A DNA stretch of 64,000 nt from Pseudoflavitalea sp. G-6-1-2 (GCF_012927185.1 NZ_JABBGB010000001.1:558001-622000), one strand, 5' to 3'. Positions 51,904 to 61,744 are shown, numbered from the stretch's first letter. The notes: a model not told the origin generated them from the letters alone. Translations and numbers: made by a program.

Positions 51904-52560
51904 TTAAACAGTAGCAATAACATCTACTCCGCCTTTCACGGCCTGTCCCAGCTGAACATTTATTTTTGTTCCAACAGGAAGCAGCAGATCTACACGGCTA
52001 CCGAATTTGATGAAGCCGAGCTCAGCGTTCTGTTCTACTTTCTGGCCTACCTGCAGATAGTTGATGATACGTTTGGCCAGTGCACCGGCAATCTGCTTAA
52101 CCAGCACTTCTCCTTTCGGATATTTGATCACCACGGAGTGGCGTTCGTTTTCAGTGGATGACTTAGGATTCCAGGCCACGAGATACTTCCCTTTGTGATA
52201 CTGATTGTACACCACTTCGCCGCTGATAGGGTTGCGGTTTACGTGTACGTTCGCAGGACTCATGAAAATAGACACCTGCAGACGTTTGCCTTTGAAATAT
52301 TCTTCATCGATCACTTCTTCAATTACAACAACTTTTCCGTCGCATGGGCTGATCATCTGATTCTCATTTCTGGTCATCTGCCTTGCAGGGATACGGAAAA
52401 AGCTCACGATAAAAAGTGTCAGCCCAAGTGTGAGAATAAATATCAGCCAGCTCAGCCATGGAGTGGAATAACTGATGAAATAAAAGCTCAACAGGTTGAT
52501 CACAGCGAAGATGATGGCAGTAATAAGTATGCTCTTATAGCCTTCTTTGTGTATGGTCAT
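51904..52560 (-). CDS. psd: Phosphatidylserine decarboxylase family protein
   Basis: A 218-residue membrane-anchored enzyme with two hydrophobic segments at the N-terminus (about 12-30 and 36-54). FGSRVDLLLP (Gly187-Ser188) is the self-cleavage site that creates the pyruvoyl group, matching the short archaeal-type/Bacteroidota Psd form; SPCDGKVVVI and FMSPANVHVNRNPISGEV are also family-typical. It converts phosphatidylserine to phosphatidylethanolamine, the main phospholipid. It lies 34 bases after cdsA on the same strand. ATG 52560 is chosen over an upstream TTG. Confidence 0.93.
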   Translation of the reverse strand: MTIHKEGYKSILITAIIFAVINLLSFYFISYSTPWLSWLIFILTLGLTLFIVSFFRIPARQMTRNENQMISPCDGKVVVIEEVIDEEYFKGKRLQVSIFMSPANVHVNRNPISGEVVYNQYHKGKYLVAWNPKSSTENERHSVVIKYPKGEVLVKQIAGALAKRIINYLQVGQKVEQNAELGFIKFGSRVDLLLPVGTKINVQLGQAVKGGVDVIATV

Positions 52561-52594
52561 CGAATTCAATTAAGGGTCTAAAATTAAGAAGATA

Positions 52595-53488
52595 TTATTT
52601 TATGAACAGAACAACATAGAGCCAGACGAATGGAGTGGCCAGCAGCAGGGAGTCGAAACGATCGAGAAACCCGCCATGGCCGGGCATCAGAGAGCCGCTG
52701 TCTTTCACATTGGCCATGCGTTTCAGCTTACTTTCGAGGAGGTCGCCGAGGGTACCCATTACCGCCGCGATGCTGGCGATGATCACCCAGTGGTGAACAG
52801 GATATTTTACCCAAATGTGCACCCATTTACCTAACAGGCCCATCACAATTACGGCTAAGATTGCGCCGCCAATGGTTCCTTCCCAGGTTTTCTTTGGAGA
52901 AATGGGTGAGAAAGGCGTTTTGCCGATCAGAGAACCTACAACATATGCCATGGTATCGTTGATCCAGATGGAAACGATCAGTATCAGGGGAATGATAGGA
53001 ATTTCAGGGAAGACAAAATCCGGGTTAGGATAATAGTCCAGCCCCCTGATTCCGCTGAGATCGATCATCAATCCCCAGCTCAGTGAGATGTACAGCAATC
53101 CCAGCAGCGAATACCCTATATTCTTTGCGCTGATATTTTTTGCGAAAAGCAGTTCCACAACAGGAAGAATAAACACACAGATCAGTCCCAGCCACCAGCC
53201 GATAGAGTGAAGCGAGAACTCACCGAAATTATAAGCATCGTTGGTAAAGAAAAGCATGATGCTCCATCCCGCAATCTGAACAGCATATTTATGAACCGGG
53301 GTGATGGTGGCATAATCGGGATCTATCTTTCCTACCAGTTTTTGATATTCATTCCAGCAACCAAAATGTATGATGCTGAACAGTACAAAAAAACTCCAGT
53401 GATTCCACAACAGTCCAACCATCATCACCACCACAAAAATGGCGGCAGTGAGAGAGCGGGTCTTTAATGTGGCAAGGTTCAAAGCCAT
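52595..53488 (-). CDS. cdsA: Phosphatidate cytidylyltransferase
   Basis: A 297-residue polytopic enzyme making CDP-diacylglycerol from phosphatidate and CTP. About eight membrane segments; the signature near the C-terminus is KDSGSLMPGHGGFLDRFDSL, with the preceding KRMANV, and PISPKKTWEGTIGGA earlier. It supplies the substrate for phosphatidylserine synthesis, with psd downstream. Confidence 0.95.
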   Translation of the reverse strand: MALNLATLKTRSLTAAIFVVVMMVGLLWNHWSFFVLFSIIHFGCWNEYQKLVGKIDPDYATITPVHKYAVQIAGWSIMLFFTNDAYNFGEFSLHSIGWWLGLICVFILPVVELLFAKNISAKNIGYSLLGLLYISLSWGLMIDLSGIRGLDYYPNPDFVFPEIPIIPLILIVSIWINDTMAYVVGSLIGKTPFSPISPKKTWEGTIGGAILAVIVMGLLGKWVHIWVKYPVHHWVIIASIAAVMGTLGDLLESKLKRMANVKDSGSLMPGHGGFLDRFDSLLLATPFVWLYVVLFIK

Positions 53489-53503
53489 GAGGTTGATATT
53501 GGA

Positions 53504-54391
53504 TTAAGCGATAAATTGATTGGTGGCATTCAGGTCGTTCACTCCGTACACTCTCGACCAGCTCACATTTGAGTTTCTTTTGAAATACCAGATGATGGCC
53601 ACCACGGCAGTTAAGCTGATAACGGCAAACAGCATGGGCGTATGCGGATTTTCGTTCACATATTTTGGCATGTATGCAACAGCCACCACCTGCACTGCAT
53701 TGATCACAAAGTGTGCGATCACGGCAGTCCACAAACTTCCGCTGTACCAGCAGAGGGCTCCGAGCACAATGCCCAGGTAGGTGCGTGGAATAAATCCGAG
53801 GAACTGAAAATGCAGGGCGCTGAATACCATCGCGGAGATGATGATGCCAACCCAGGGACTTCTGGTTACATTGATCAGCACCCGTTGCAGCGCGCCTCTG
53901 AAGTAGATCTCTTCACAGATGGCAGGCACTACTGCTATGATAAAAAGATTTACGAAAATATCGAATGAGCTCTTCACCTGCTGCAATGCACCCATGGTTT
54001 TGCCGGCTTCCATTTCCATTTGCCTGAGCGATTCCGGGATCGGCAGCATCTGATTCAGTTGACCAAAATAGAAAACGGCAGGCATCGCCACCAGGGCAAT
54101 AATGCCCGATAAGATGTACATATTTGGCTTTTCCGGCTTTTTGAAACCGAGAAAATAGAATTGACGTGTACGGAAGGTAAAAGCTGCAAAAAGGAATGCC
54201 GGAAGAAAGAAAAATGAGATGGAACCCAATACCTGCGCCCATTTTAACCTTTCTGCAACACCCGGTTTTGTGAGGTCGATCTTCGCCTCCGTGCCTGAAT
54301 TGAACAGGGTTGCAGCCAGTAATGGCGTAGAAACCAATATTAACAGAGCCAGTTGCCTCCAGGGAGAACTTATCTTTAAATGACCGATCAT
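53504..54391 (-). CDS. CPBP family intramembrane metalloprotease
   Basis: A 295-residue polytopic membrane protein of the CAAX/Abi family. The motif CEEIYFRGALQR (Glu160, Glu161, Arg165) and the His of SALHFQFLGF (His194) form the expected glutamate/His site, plus a later conserved His in VIAHFVINAV. Such proteases process prenylated or membrane proteins; the target is unknown. ATG 54391 is used. It precedes cdsA by 15 bases on the same strand. Confidence 0.9.
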   Translation of the reverse strand: MIGHLKISSPWRQLALLILVSTPLLAATLFNSGTEAKIDLTKPGVAERLKWAQVLGSISFFFLPAFLFAAFTFRTRQFYFLGFKKPEKPNMYILSGIIALVAMPAVFYFGQLNQMLPIPESLRQMEMEAGKTMGALQQVKSSFDIFVNLFIIAVVPAICEEIYFRGALQRVLINVTRSPWVGIIISAMVFSALHFQFLGFIPRTYLGIVLGALCWYSGSLWTAVIAHFVINAVQVVAVAYMPKYVNENPHTPMLFAVISLTAVVAIIWYFKRNSNVSWSRVYGVNDLNATNQFIA

Positions 54392-54416
54392 AGACTGGTA
54401 AACAAATATTAGTATG

Positions 54417-54424
54417 TAAATTTG
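54417..54424 (+). promoter_or_regulatory. Candidate -7 box of dusB (TAAATTTG)
   Basis: Exact TAnnTTTG match 29 bases before the dusB ATG, in the space between divergent genes. Confidence 0.5.
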
Positions 54425-54453
54425 CAGCCGGCTCAAAGATACAGTTTCCAACG

Positions 54454-55497
54454 ATGGTTCAAATCGGTAATATATCACTTCCGGATTTTCCGCTACTACT
54501 CGCTCCCATGGAGGATGTGAGCGATCCGCCTTTCCGTTATGTATGCAAACAGAACGGAGCAGATCTTATGTACAGCGAATTCATCTCAAGCGAGGGATTG
54601 ATCCGTGATGCCATCAAGAGCCGTCAGAAACTCGATTTCTCCGAATTTGAAAGGCCGTTCGGCATTCAGATCTTCGGAGGTGATGAAGAGGCAATGGCCA
54701 TGAGCGCCAAAATTGTGGATACCGTTCAACCCGATCTGGTAGATATCAATTTCGGTTGTCCGGTAAAGAAAGTGGTGTGCAAAGGCGCAGGCGCTGCCGT
54801 ACTGAAAGACATCGACACCATGGTGAGATTAACAGAAGCCGTGGTTAGATCTACCAGCCTGCCCGTTACCGTAAAAACAAGATTGGGCTGGGACGATAAC
54901 AGCAAGAATATCGAGGAAGTAGCTGAAAGGCTCCAGGATGTTGGCATCAAAGCACTGACCATCCACGGCCGTACCCGCGCACAATTGTACAAGGGCGAAG
55001 CCGACTGGACGCTGATCGCTGCAGTGAAAAATAATCCGCGCATCCATATCCCCATTTTCGGTAATGGAGATATCGACTCTCCGCAAAAAGCGCTGGAATA
55101 CAAGAACAGATATGGCGTCGATGGCATCATGATCGGAAGAGCAGCCATCGGATATCCCTGGATCTTCAGAGAGATCAAACAGTTTCTGAAAGACGGAACC
55201 CTGCTTCCATTGCCCACCCTCGACGAAAGGATCGAGGTTTGCAGAACCCATGTTCGCAAATCAGTGGAATGGAAGGGTGAAATACTGGGCATTCTCGAAA
55301 TGCGCCGTCACTACACCAACTATCTGAAGGGGCTTCCGCATATCAAAGAGTTCCGTACCCGACTGGTAACGGTGAAAACTTTGCAGGAAGTTGAATCCAT
55401 TCTGGAAGAAGTAGCAGTTCATTTTGCAGGGCAGACACCTGCGCATGAACCAGTAGTGATACCGGCCGATCAACTGGATTCCTGCGCTTACAACTGA
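54454..55497 (+). CDS. dusB: tRNA-dihydrouridine synthase
   Basis: A 347-residue FMN enzyme that reduces uridines in the tRNA D-loop. LLAPMEDVSDPPFRYV opens the barrel, DINFGCPVKKVVCKGAGAA carries catalytic Cys109, LTIHGRTRAQLYKGEADW and GNGDIDSPQKA follow, and GVDGIMIGRAAIGYPWIF binds FMN. The DusB type is the usual one in Bacteroidota. It is followed 26 bases later by the M28 peptidase gene. Confidence 0.95.
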   Translation: MVQIGNISLPDFPLLLAPMEDVSDPPFRYVCKQNGADLMYSEFISSEGLIRDAIKSRQKLDFSEFERPFGIQIFGGDEEAMAMSAKIVDTVQPDLVDINFGCPVKKVVCKGAGAAVLKDIDTMVRLTEAVVRSTSLPVTVKTRLGWDDNSKNIEEVAERLQDVGIKALTIHGRTRAQLYKGEADWTLIAAVKNNPRIHIPIFGNGDIDSPQKALEYKNRYGVDGIMIGRAAIGYPWIFREIKQFLKDGTLLPLPTLDERIEVCRTHVRKSVEWKGEILGILEMRRHYTNYLKGLPHIKEFRTRLVTVKTLQEVESILEEVAVHFAGQTPAHEPVVIPADQLDSCAYN

Positions 55498-55523
55498 TCA
55501 TTCAGCATTTAAATATCACTACC

Positions 55524-56477
55524 ATGGTCCGCATCATTGCCTGCACGCTGTGCAGCCTTATCCTGCTGTCTTCCTGTAACGGGAATGCCAACCAGCAGCA
55601 ACAACCGAAAAATGAAACTGCAGCAGTTCAGACATTTGCCGCACTGCTCGACAGCACACAACTGATCGATGATCTTGCATTTCTCTCCTCTCCTGCACTA
55701 GAAGGAAGACTTGTTGGCACCGAAGGAAATAAAAAAGCCCGTAACTACATCGCCGCCCGCTTCGATTCACTGAAGCTCCAAAAGCCCGACACCAGCTGGT
55801 TTCAGCCATTTCCTGCAAGGCAGGGCAAAACAGGCGTGAATGTGATTGGGATGATAAAAGGCACCACTTACCCCGATCAGTATTATGTGGTGAGTGCGCA
55901 CTACGATCACCTTGGCAAAAAGGGAACTGATATTTATGCAGGTGCAGATGACAACGCTTCGGGGTCTGCTGCGCTGCTGGCAATGGCTGCTTATTTTACG
56001 CAGCATCCTCCGCAACACTCCATCATCTTCGCAGCATTCGATGCAGAGGAAGGTGGATTGGTTGGTTCAAAATATTTTGCAGACCATCCCGCAGTAGACA
56101 TCAAAAAGATCCTGCTCAATATCAATATGGATATGGTAAGCCGCAACGACAAGAATGAGATCTATGCCAGCGGCACTTTTCATTATCCATTCCTACAAAA
56201 GTATATCGACAGCATTCAGACCAAAACAAGTGTAACAGTTTCAACCGGCCATGATGATGCATCCAAAGGCGCATCGGACGACTGGACTTCACAATCTGAT
56301 CATTATGCGTTTCATCTGAAGAACATACCTTACATCTATTTCGGAGTGGAAGATCATCCGGATTATCATCACCCCAGCGATACATTTGAAAAGGTGAACA
56401 AGGGATTCTACTACAAGGTGTGCAATATGATTGCAGAGACTGTATTGCTGACAGACAGGCAAGTGAAGTTGCAATAG
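55524..56477 (+). CDS. M28 family zinc peptidase, lipoprotein
   Basis: A 317-residue exported aminopeptidase-like enzyme. Lipobox LILLSSC (Cys18) anchors it to a membrane. Zinc ligands are visible in order: SAHYDHLG (His), YAGADDNASGSA (Asp), AFDAEEGGLVGSKYF (Glu-Glu), the Asp in NINMDMVSR and the last His in YIYFGVEDHPDYHHPSD (His pair HH). M28 enzymes take N-terminal residues off peptides. It probably acts in the periplasm or on the outer membrane. Confidence 0.92.
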   Translation: MVRIIACTLCSLILLSSCNGNANQQQQPKNETAAVQTFAALLDSTQLIDDLAFLSSPALEGRLVGTEGNKKARNYIAARFDSLKLQKPDTSWFQPFPARQGKTGVNVIGMIKGTTYPDQYYVVSAHYDHLGKKGTDIYAGADDNASGSAALLAMAAYFTQHPPQHSIIFAAFDAEEGGLVGSKYFADHPAVDIKKILLNINMDMVSRNDKNEIYASGTFHYPFLQKYIDSIQTKTSVTVSTGHDDASKGASDDWTSQSDHYAFHLKNIPYIYFGVEDHPDYHHPSDTFEKVNKGFYYKVCNMIAETVLLTDRQVKLQ

Positions 56478-56603
56478 CAGGCAAGAAATTCAGATCAGAA
56501 AATAATCTCCGGCAGCTGCAGAGCACGGAAGAATGTTCCACAGGAATATCTTCACCTCTTCAGCTGCTTTTTTTGAAGACATCAAAACACTGCACAACAT
56601 ATA

Positions 56604-57134
56604 CTACCTGCGCGTTTGAGCAGGCGCAGTAAGCCATTCAGCCAATTTCTGTGTGTACACTTTGGCGCGTTGCGCAGCAATGGTTTCCATACCAAACAGC
56701 AGTACTCCCTGAATGAGTAATGTAAGACCAAGCCCCACCCAGAAAGATTTTTCAGGTTGTGCCTTGTATAGAAAAATCAGCACAATACCGATAATGGCAA
56801 ATCCAAGTTCGGCCACTTTGTAGATCACGAAATGCTTTTCCACTTTCTGCATACGGGGAAGCTCTTCATTTCTTAACTGATCGGGATTCATATCATAAGC
56901 ATATACGTTCCTGATCCGATCACCATCACTTTTTCTGTAGATGGAAAACCCGATGGCACATTCCATTAACCCAAGCAACAGAAGCGGAACAGCAGCGCCT
57001 TTGAAGAGATTGGTGCGCAGTGCGAAAAAAAATACCAGTGCCAGAACAATAGCCACCAGTCCAATAATCAGCACAATCAGACCGGCCTGCTTTTCTGCCA
57101 TGAAATATTTTTCGATATCAGCTTTGGTTAGCAT
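56604..57134 (-). CDS. Four-segment membrane protein of unknown function
   Basis: A 176-residue protein (ATG 57134, MLTKADIEKYFMAEKQAG) with four hydrophobic segments, at about residues 17-40, 47-65, 104-122 and 127-145, and short charged loops. The YFMAEKQ N-terminus recurs in Bacteroidota membrane proteins of unknown role. No enzyme motif. It is 94 bases after the GPx gene on the same strand, so co-transcription is possible but not evident. Confidence 0.7.
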   Translation of the reverse strand: MLTKADIEKYFMAEKQAGLIVLIIGLVAIVLALVFFFALRTNLFKGAAVPLLLLGLMECAIGFSIYRKSDGDRIRNVYAYDMNPDQLRNEELPRMQKVEKHFVIYKVAELGFAIIGIVLIFLYKAQPEKSFWVGLGLTLLIQGVLLFGMETIAAQRAKVYTQKLAEWLTAPAQTRR

Positions 57135-57228
57135 GTATTTGGAGTTTACTGGAACAATCACAGTTTAGCTGCAAATGGCAATCTGCATTATTCCGCAAGA
57201 TTGTGATTTGCAGGTTTCAGAAGAAACG

Positions 57229-57828
57229 CTATTCAGTTGTTTTGCTTTCTACGGCGCTCACAACTTCGCTGCTCAGCGGGGATACAGACGGGTCGAAGTA
57301 ATTGATGAGATTACCTTGCTCATCGAGCAGGTACTTCGAGAAATTCCAGGTAGGAGCCTGTTCATTCCATCCGTTTTCCTGTTTGCTTGTAAGCCAGTGG
57401 TAAACAGGATGCTGGTTGTCGGAAGGCACTACCACCGATTTCTTAACCAATGGGAAGGTAACACCAAAATTCACTTTGCAGAACTGCGCAATCTCTTCGT
57501 CGTTCCCTTTTTCCTGTTCGTGGAAATCGTTCGCAGGGAATCCGATGATTTCGAGCTTGCCGGAGTATTTACCGTAGAGCTCCTGCAAAGCTTCGTACTG
57601 ATTGGTGTATCCACAGTTGGAAGCAGTATTCACCAGCAGGAGTTTCTTTCCACGGAATTGCTCCAGAGAAATGGTTTTGCCATTGTTGAGCTGAACAGAG
57701 AGATCGTATATGGAACTCATGGGTTGATCATTTTTGTTTTGCAATATGAGGGAATTCTTTCCTGCAGCTCTGGTGAGTTTCATCAATACAGGATACAGGA
57801 ATTTCATGATGCGCTGGCGAATGGTCAT
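57229..57828 (-). CDS. Glutathione peroxidase family protein (Cys type)
   Basis: A 199-residue thiol peroxidase. The active-site motif is LLVNTASNCGYTNQYEAL with peroxidatic Cys72 in place of selenocysteine, followed by IIGFPANDFHEQEKG and the Trp-Asn motif APTWNFSKYLLDEQG. An N-terminal extension of about 38 residues (MTIRQRIMKFLYPVLMKLTR) with hydrophobic character could be an anchor or export signal. Reduction by thioredoxin is likely. It is the last gene of a four-gene minus-strand run. Confidence 0.9.
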   Translation of the reverse strand: MTIRQRIMKFLYPVLMKLTRAAGKNSLILQNKNDQPMSSIYDLSVQLNNGKTISLEQFRGKKLLLVNTASNCGYTNQYEALQELYGKYSGKLEIIGFPANDFHEQEKGNDEEIAQFCKVNFGVTFPLVKKSVVVPSDNQHPVYHWLTSKQENGWNEQAPTWNFSKYLLDEQGNLINYFDPSVSPLSSEVVSAVESKTTE

Positions 57829-57857
57829 ACGTGTAGATTATGTAACAAAGGTCCGCA

Positions 57858-59240
57858 TTAACGGATGATCTTCTTAAATAAATTCAGTTTCCCTTTGTAT
57901 GGCGGGAATTTCATGGCAGGGTTGAACCACAGTGGGGTTTTCATTACAGACTTCCGGTGACTGAAAGTATCGAACCCGGCTTTACCGTGATAAGCCCCTG
58001 TACCGCTGGAGCCTCTGCCTCCGAATGGCAGATTCGGATTGAGAAAATGCCAGCTGGTATTATTCACGCATCCTCCACCGAAAGGAATCTGCTGCAGGTA
58101 CCAATGTTCTTTTTTTCTGTTGCTGGAGAACAGATACAAAGCAAGCGGATTGGGATGTTGAGCTACCTGCTGCAACACTTCCTCTTCTCTGTCAAAGCTT
58201 ATCACAGGAAGAATTGGTCCGAATATTTCTTCATTCATTATGGCTGCGCCGGCAGGGATCTCATCTATGATCGTTGGCTCAATATAGAGTGTCGCTGCAT
58301 TAGTTTTTCCTCCGTGCAAAATCCGTCCCCGTTGCAGGTAAGCAACGAGGCGATTGAACTGTCGTTGATTGATGATCTTTCCGAAATTGTAATCATGCGC
58401 AGGATCATCCGAATAAAAACTCCGGATGGTATCTTTCAGTGCGTTGATCAATGCATCTTTCTTCGATGAATGTACCAGCACATAATCAGGCGCAATGCAC
58501 ATTTGGCCTGCATTGGAGAACTTGGTAGCTGCTATTCTTTTTGCAGCCACTTTGATATCAGCATCTGCTTCTACAATTGCCGGACTTTTCCCACCCAGTT
58601 CGAGCGTTACCGGCACCAGTTGTTCTGCAGCCATTTTGTAAATGAGTTTGCCTACAGCTGCTCCGCCAGTGTAGAACACATGATCGAAGCGGAAATTATT
58701 CATCATGAGCGGCACCACTTCTGCACCATCACCTTCAACGTAAAGTACATACTGATCAGGGAAAGCGTCGCGGATAATCAGTTTCATTACCGCCGCAGTT
58801 GCCGGAGCATTCTCACTGGGTTTCAGTACTGCGCAGTTTCCGGCAGCAATGGCGCTGATCAGCGGAGCCATCAGCAATTGAAAAGGATAATTCCATGCAC
58901 CGATTATCAGCACAACACCAAGGGGCTCATACATTACGAAACTCGATGAAGGAAAGTTCAGCAGATTGGTCTCTGCAGATTGAGGTTTCATCCATTGCTT
59001 CAGATTTTTGAGTGTATGACGGATCTCACTCAACACAAATCCTGTTTCGGTTACCCAGCTTTCTTCTGCATTCTTTTTGAGATCAGTTTGCAGCGCATCA
59101 TGAATAGCATTCTCATGTTTCTTTACAGCTTCGGCTAAAGCTTTCAGCTGCTGACGCCGGAAATCATAACTTCTGGTTGCGCCGCTGTTGAAGTATGCGC
59201 GCAGTTGTTGTATCTCCTCAGAAATGGTAAGTGGCGGCAT
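57858..59240 (-). CDS. Aldehyde dehydrogenase (class 3-like)
   Basis: A 460-residue NAD(P)-dependent aldehyde dehydrogenase. The catalytic Cys248 lies in FSNAGQMCIAPDYVLV and the general base Glu214 in VTLELGGKSPAIV; WNYPFQLLMAPLISAIAAGN and FYTGGAAVGKLI bind cofactor. The short length and MYEPLGVVLIIGAWNYP segment place it with class 3 (fatty/aromatic) ALDHs. It lies 20 bases after the glycerate kinase gene and 29 before the GPx gene. Substrate not readable; glyceraldehyde or similar is suggested only by neighbours. Confidence 0.93.
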   Translation of the reverse strand: MPPLTISEEIQQLRAYFNSGATRSYDFRRQQLKALAEAVKKHENAIHDALQTDLKKNAEESWVTETGFVLSEIRHTLKNLKQWMKPQSAETNLLNFPSSSFVMYEPLGVVLIIGAWNYPFQLLMAPLISAIAAGNCAVLKPSENAPATAAVMKLIIRDAFPDQYVLYVEGDGAEVVPLMMNNFRFDHVFYTGGAAVGKLIYKMAAEQLVPVTLELGGKSPAIVEADADIKVAAKRIAATKFSNAGQMCIAPDYVLVHSSKKDALINALKDTIRSFYSDDPAHDYNFGKIINQRQFNRLVAYLQRGRILHGGKTNAATLYIEPTIIDEIPAGAAIMNEEIFGPILPVISFDREEEVLQQVAQHPNPLALYLFSSNRKKEHWYLQQIPFGGGCVNNTSWHFLNPNLPFGGRGSSGTGAYHGKAGFDTFSHRKSVMKTPLWFNPAMKFPPYKGKLNLFKKIIR

Positions 59241-59260
59241 GAATTGGGTTTGCCTGTAAG

Positions 59261-60397
59261 TTACAGGTTTTTGCCGATCGCCAGAAGCGCACCGATATTC
59301 CTGCCGGTTCTTATGAGATTGGCTTTGGTATCGATCATGGCCTGCTCCAGACCGGTGGGTTCATTCCCAATGGATAACAACACATTGAACAAGTTTTGCA
59401 ATTCCGGATTTTGAAGGGGAACTTTTCCAGCAATACCAATCACGGGAATATTCAATTGTTGCGAACGAAGCGCCACACCGAAAGGCGCTTTTCCCTGAAG
59501 GGTTTGTTCATCGAGACTGCCTTCTCCGGTGATTACGAGATCAGCGAGACGAAGCTGATCATCAAATGCAGTGATAGACAGAAACTCGTCTGTTCCATTG
59601 AGAAGACTGGCATTCAGCCAGGCGGCTAGTCCGGCTGCAGTGCCACCCGCAGCGCCACCGTGACGATACGCCCGCATATCTTTTCCGGATTGCTGCAAAG
59701 TAATATTGCTGAAATGTTCCAAAGCGTTTTCGAGTTTGAGAACGGCAGATGCATCGGCACCTTTTTGCGGGCCAAATACTTTTGCTGCTCCTTCATTGCC
59801 AAGCAGGTAATTATTTACATCGCATAGGATTTTGATCTCGCAATTGTGCAGTTGAACATTCGTATTTGAAGTATCAATTTTGTGTAGTGCTTCTAATCGT
59901 TGTGGCATGGCAGTGATTGCCTGATCGTCTTTGTTCAGAAACCGGAAACCAAGCGCCTGCAGAATTCCGGAGCCCCCATCTACAGTTGCACTTCCGCCGA
60001 TGCAAAGCAGGATGGTTTTTGCCTGTTGATTCAGCGCATGCAATATAAGTTCACCGGTACCGAACGAAGAAGCATGCAGCGGATCGCGTGCTGAATCGGC
60101 AATGAGCCGGAGCCCTGATGCAGCGGCCATTTCAATGATGGCTGTTTTAGATGGTTCGATCCATCCGTATTCTGCTGTTACCTGCTCTCCCAATGGCCCT
60201 TGTACAGTAATAGAAATCGGTTGTGCATTAAGATATTTCATTAGCAGAGGTGCAGTACCATCACCACCATCCGCTACCGGAAATTTTGTAATGTTTGCTT
60301 TCGGAAAACTCTGCAGTAATCCTTCGATAAGTGCTTCGGCTACTGCTGTTGCATCGAGGCTATTCTTAAATGAATTCGGAGCCACCAGAATATTCAT
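59261..60397 (-). CDS. Glycerate 2-kinase (GarK/GlxK type)
   Basis: A 378-residue kinase of glycerate kinase family 1, making 2-phosphoglycerate from D-glycerate and ATP. Diagnostic stretches are MNILVAPNSFKNSLDA, KFPVADGGDGTAPLL (GDGG-type motif), CIGGSATVDGGSGILQALGF and ITGEGSLDEQTLQGKAPFGVA. It starts 3 bases after the GntP gene, so import and phosphorylation of glycerate appear coupled. Confidence 0.95.
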   Translation of the reverse strand: MNILVAPNSFKNSLDATAVAEALIEGLLQSFPKANITKFPVADGGDGTAPLLMKYLNAQPISITVQGPLGEQVTAEYGWIEPSKTAIIEMAAASGLRLIADSARDPLHASSFGTGELILHALNQQAKTILLCIGGSATVDGGSGILQALGFRFLNKDDQAITAMPQRLEALHKIDTSNTNVQLHNCEIKILCDVNNYLLGNEGAAKVFGPQKGADASAVLKLENALEHFSNITLQQSGKDMRAYRHGGAAGGTAAGLAAWLNASLLNGTDEFLSITAFDDQLRLADLVITGEGSLDEQTLQGKAPFGVALRSQQLNIPVIGIAGKVPLQNPELQNLFNVLLSIGNEPTGLEQAMIDTKANLIRTGRNIGALLAIGKNL

Positions 60398-60400
60398 ACA

Positions 60401-61744
60401 TCAGTAAGATATGCAGCGTGATAAAATATAAACAGTTAATAAAGTTACCAGTCCCATCCAAATAGAAGCAAGGGTGTACACACGCAACATCGTACGCATG
60501 TTTAATCCTGAGAACTTTGCGATCACCCAGAAATAGGCGTCATTGGCATGAGAGATCATCATCGATCCGGCTCCCATCGCAAGCACGGTGATCAGTCTGC
60601 CGTTTTCTGAATCCAACCCCATAGCAGGCAACAGTGGTTGCACAATAGATGCGGCGGTGATTATTGCAACAGTTGAAGAGCCCTGGGCTGTTTTCAACAC
60701 AGCAGTCAGCAGAAAAGGAAAGAAGATGCCCATGTTTTCCAGTGCTGTTGAATTGCCCAGGTGTTTGCCCAATCCTGTTGCAGCCAGCACAGCACCAAAA
60801 GCGCCACCAGCGCCGATGATCACGAGAATGCCTCCTGCTTTTTCGGCACTTTCTGTGAGCAGGTGTGAGACAGTATCCCGCTTCCATTGTCTGCCGGCTG
60901 CAAATGCCAGCAGGATGCCGATTGATAAAGCTATCACCGGCTCGCCGGCAATCAGAATGATGTTTTGCCATCCGGCTCCATTTTCTTTCTCCATAACAAA
61001 GAAGGAATGCAAGGCGATCAGCAGTATAGGTACAATAACAGGCAGAAAAGCAGCCAGCGTTTTCGGGCCTTTTATTGTCTCCTGCTCTTTCTCTTCCGTT
61101 GCCGGATGTCTGCTTCCGGTTTCTGGCCATTTCTTGCCTGCATATATCGCCCATGCATATCCGATAATCATGGAAGGGATAGCTACCAGCACTCCAACGC
61201 CAATGAGTTTTCCGTAATCCACACCAATAGTGCCTGCAGCAGCGGCCGCACCGGGATGCGGTGGTAAAAGACAGTGAACAGCGTATAGGCCTGTAGCCAG
61301 AGATACCGCCATTACTGCCATAGAGATACCCGTTCGTTTGGCTATGGAATGATTCAGACCACTCAGCACAATAAAACCAGAATCACAGAAAATCGGCAGA
61401 CCTACCACAAACCCGGTAATGCTCATTGCTAACGGGGCACGTTTCTCCCCTGTTCTCCGAAGAATGTAATCGGCCATTACACGCGTGCACCCGGTATGTT
61501 CCAGCAATACGCCGAGAGTAGTGCCCAGCACTATGATCAAGCCCAGTGAACGCATGATATTGCCAAAACCTTCTTTAGAAGCTTTCAGTATTTCAGGCAC
61601 GGGCATCTGAACACCAATACCCACTACAAAACAGGCCAGCAACAGTGCAAAAAATGCGTGCACTCTGTATTTCGCTGTAAGTAAGATAATCAGCACAATG
61701 CCTGCGGCCAGACAGATCAATACCTGTAAAAAAGAAGCATTCAT
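60401..61744 (-). CDS. GntP family permease
   Basis: A 447-residue polytopic permease of the gluconate:H+ symporter family. About 12-14 hydrophobic segments; GLVIVLGTTLGV-like stretch (SLGLIIVLGTTLGVLLEHTG), LLPPHPGAAAAAGTIGVD with the charged pair typical of the family, and AAGRQWKRDTV. Given the glycerate kinase gene 3 bases later, D-glycerate or gluconate is the likely substrate (inference). Confidence 0.93.
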   Translation of the reverse strand: MNASFLQVLICLAAGIVLIILLTAKYRVHAFFALLLACFVVGIGVQMPVPEILKASKEGFGNIMRSLGLIIVLGTTLGVLLEHTGCTRVMADYILRRTGEKRAPLAMSITGFVVGLPIFCDSGFIVLSGLNHSIAKRTGISMAVMAVSLATGLYAVHCLLPPHPGAAAAAGTIGVDYGKLIGVGVLVAIPSMIIGYAWAIYAGKKWPETGSRHPATEEKEQETIKGPKTLAAFLPVIVPILLIALHSFFVMEKENGAGWQNIILIAGEPVIALSIGILLAFAAGRQWKRDTVSHLLTESAEKAGGILVIIGAGGAFGAVLAATGLGKHLGNSTALENMGIFFPFLLTAVLKTAQGSSTVAIITAASIVQPLLPAMGLDSENGRLITVLAMGAGSMMISHANDAYFWVIAKFSGLNMRTMLRVYTLASIWMGLVTLLTVYILSRCISY

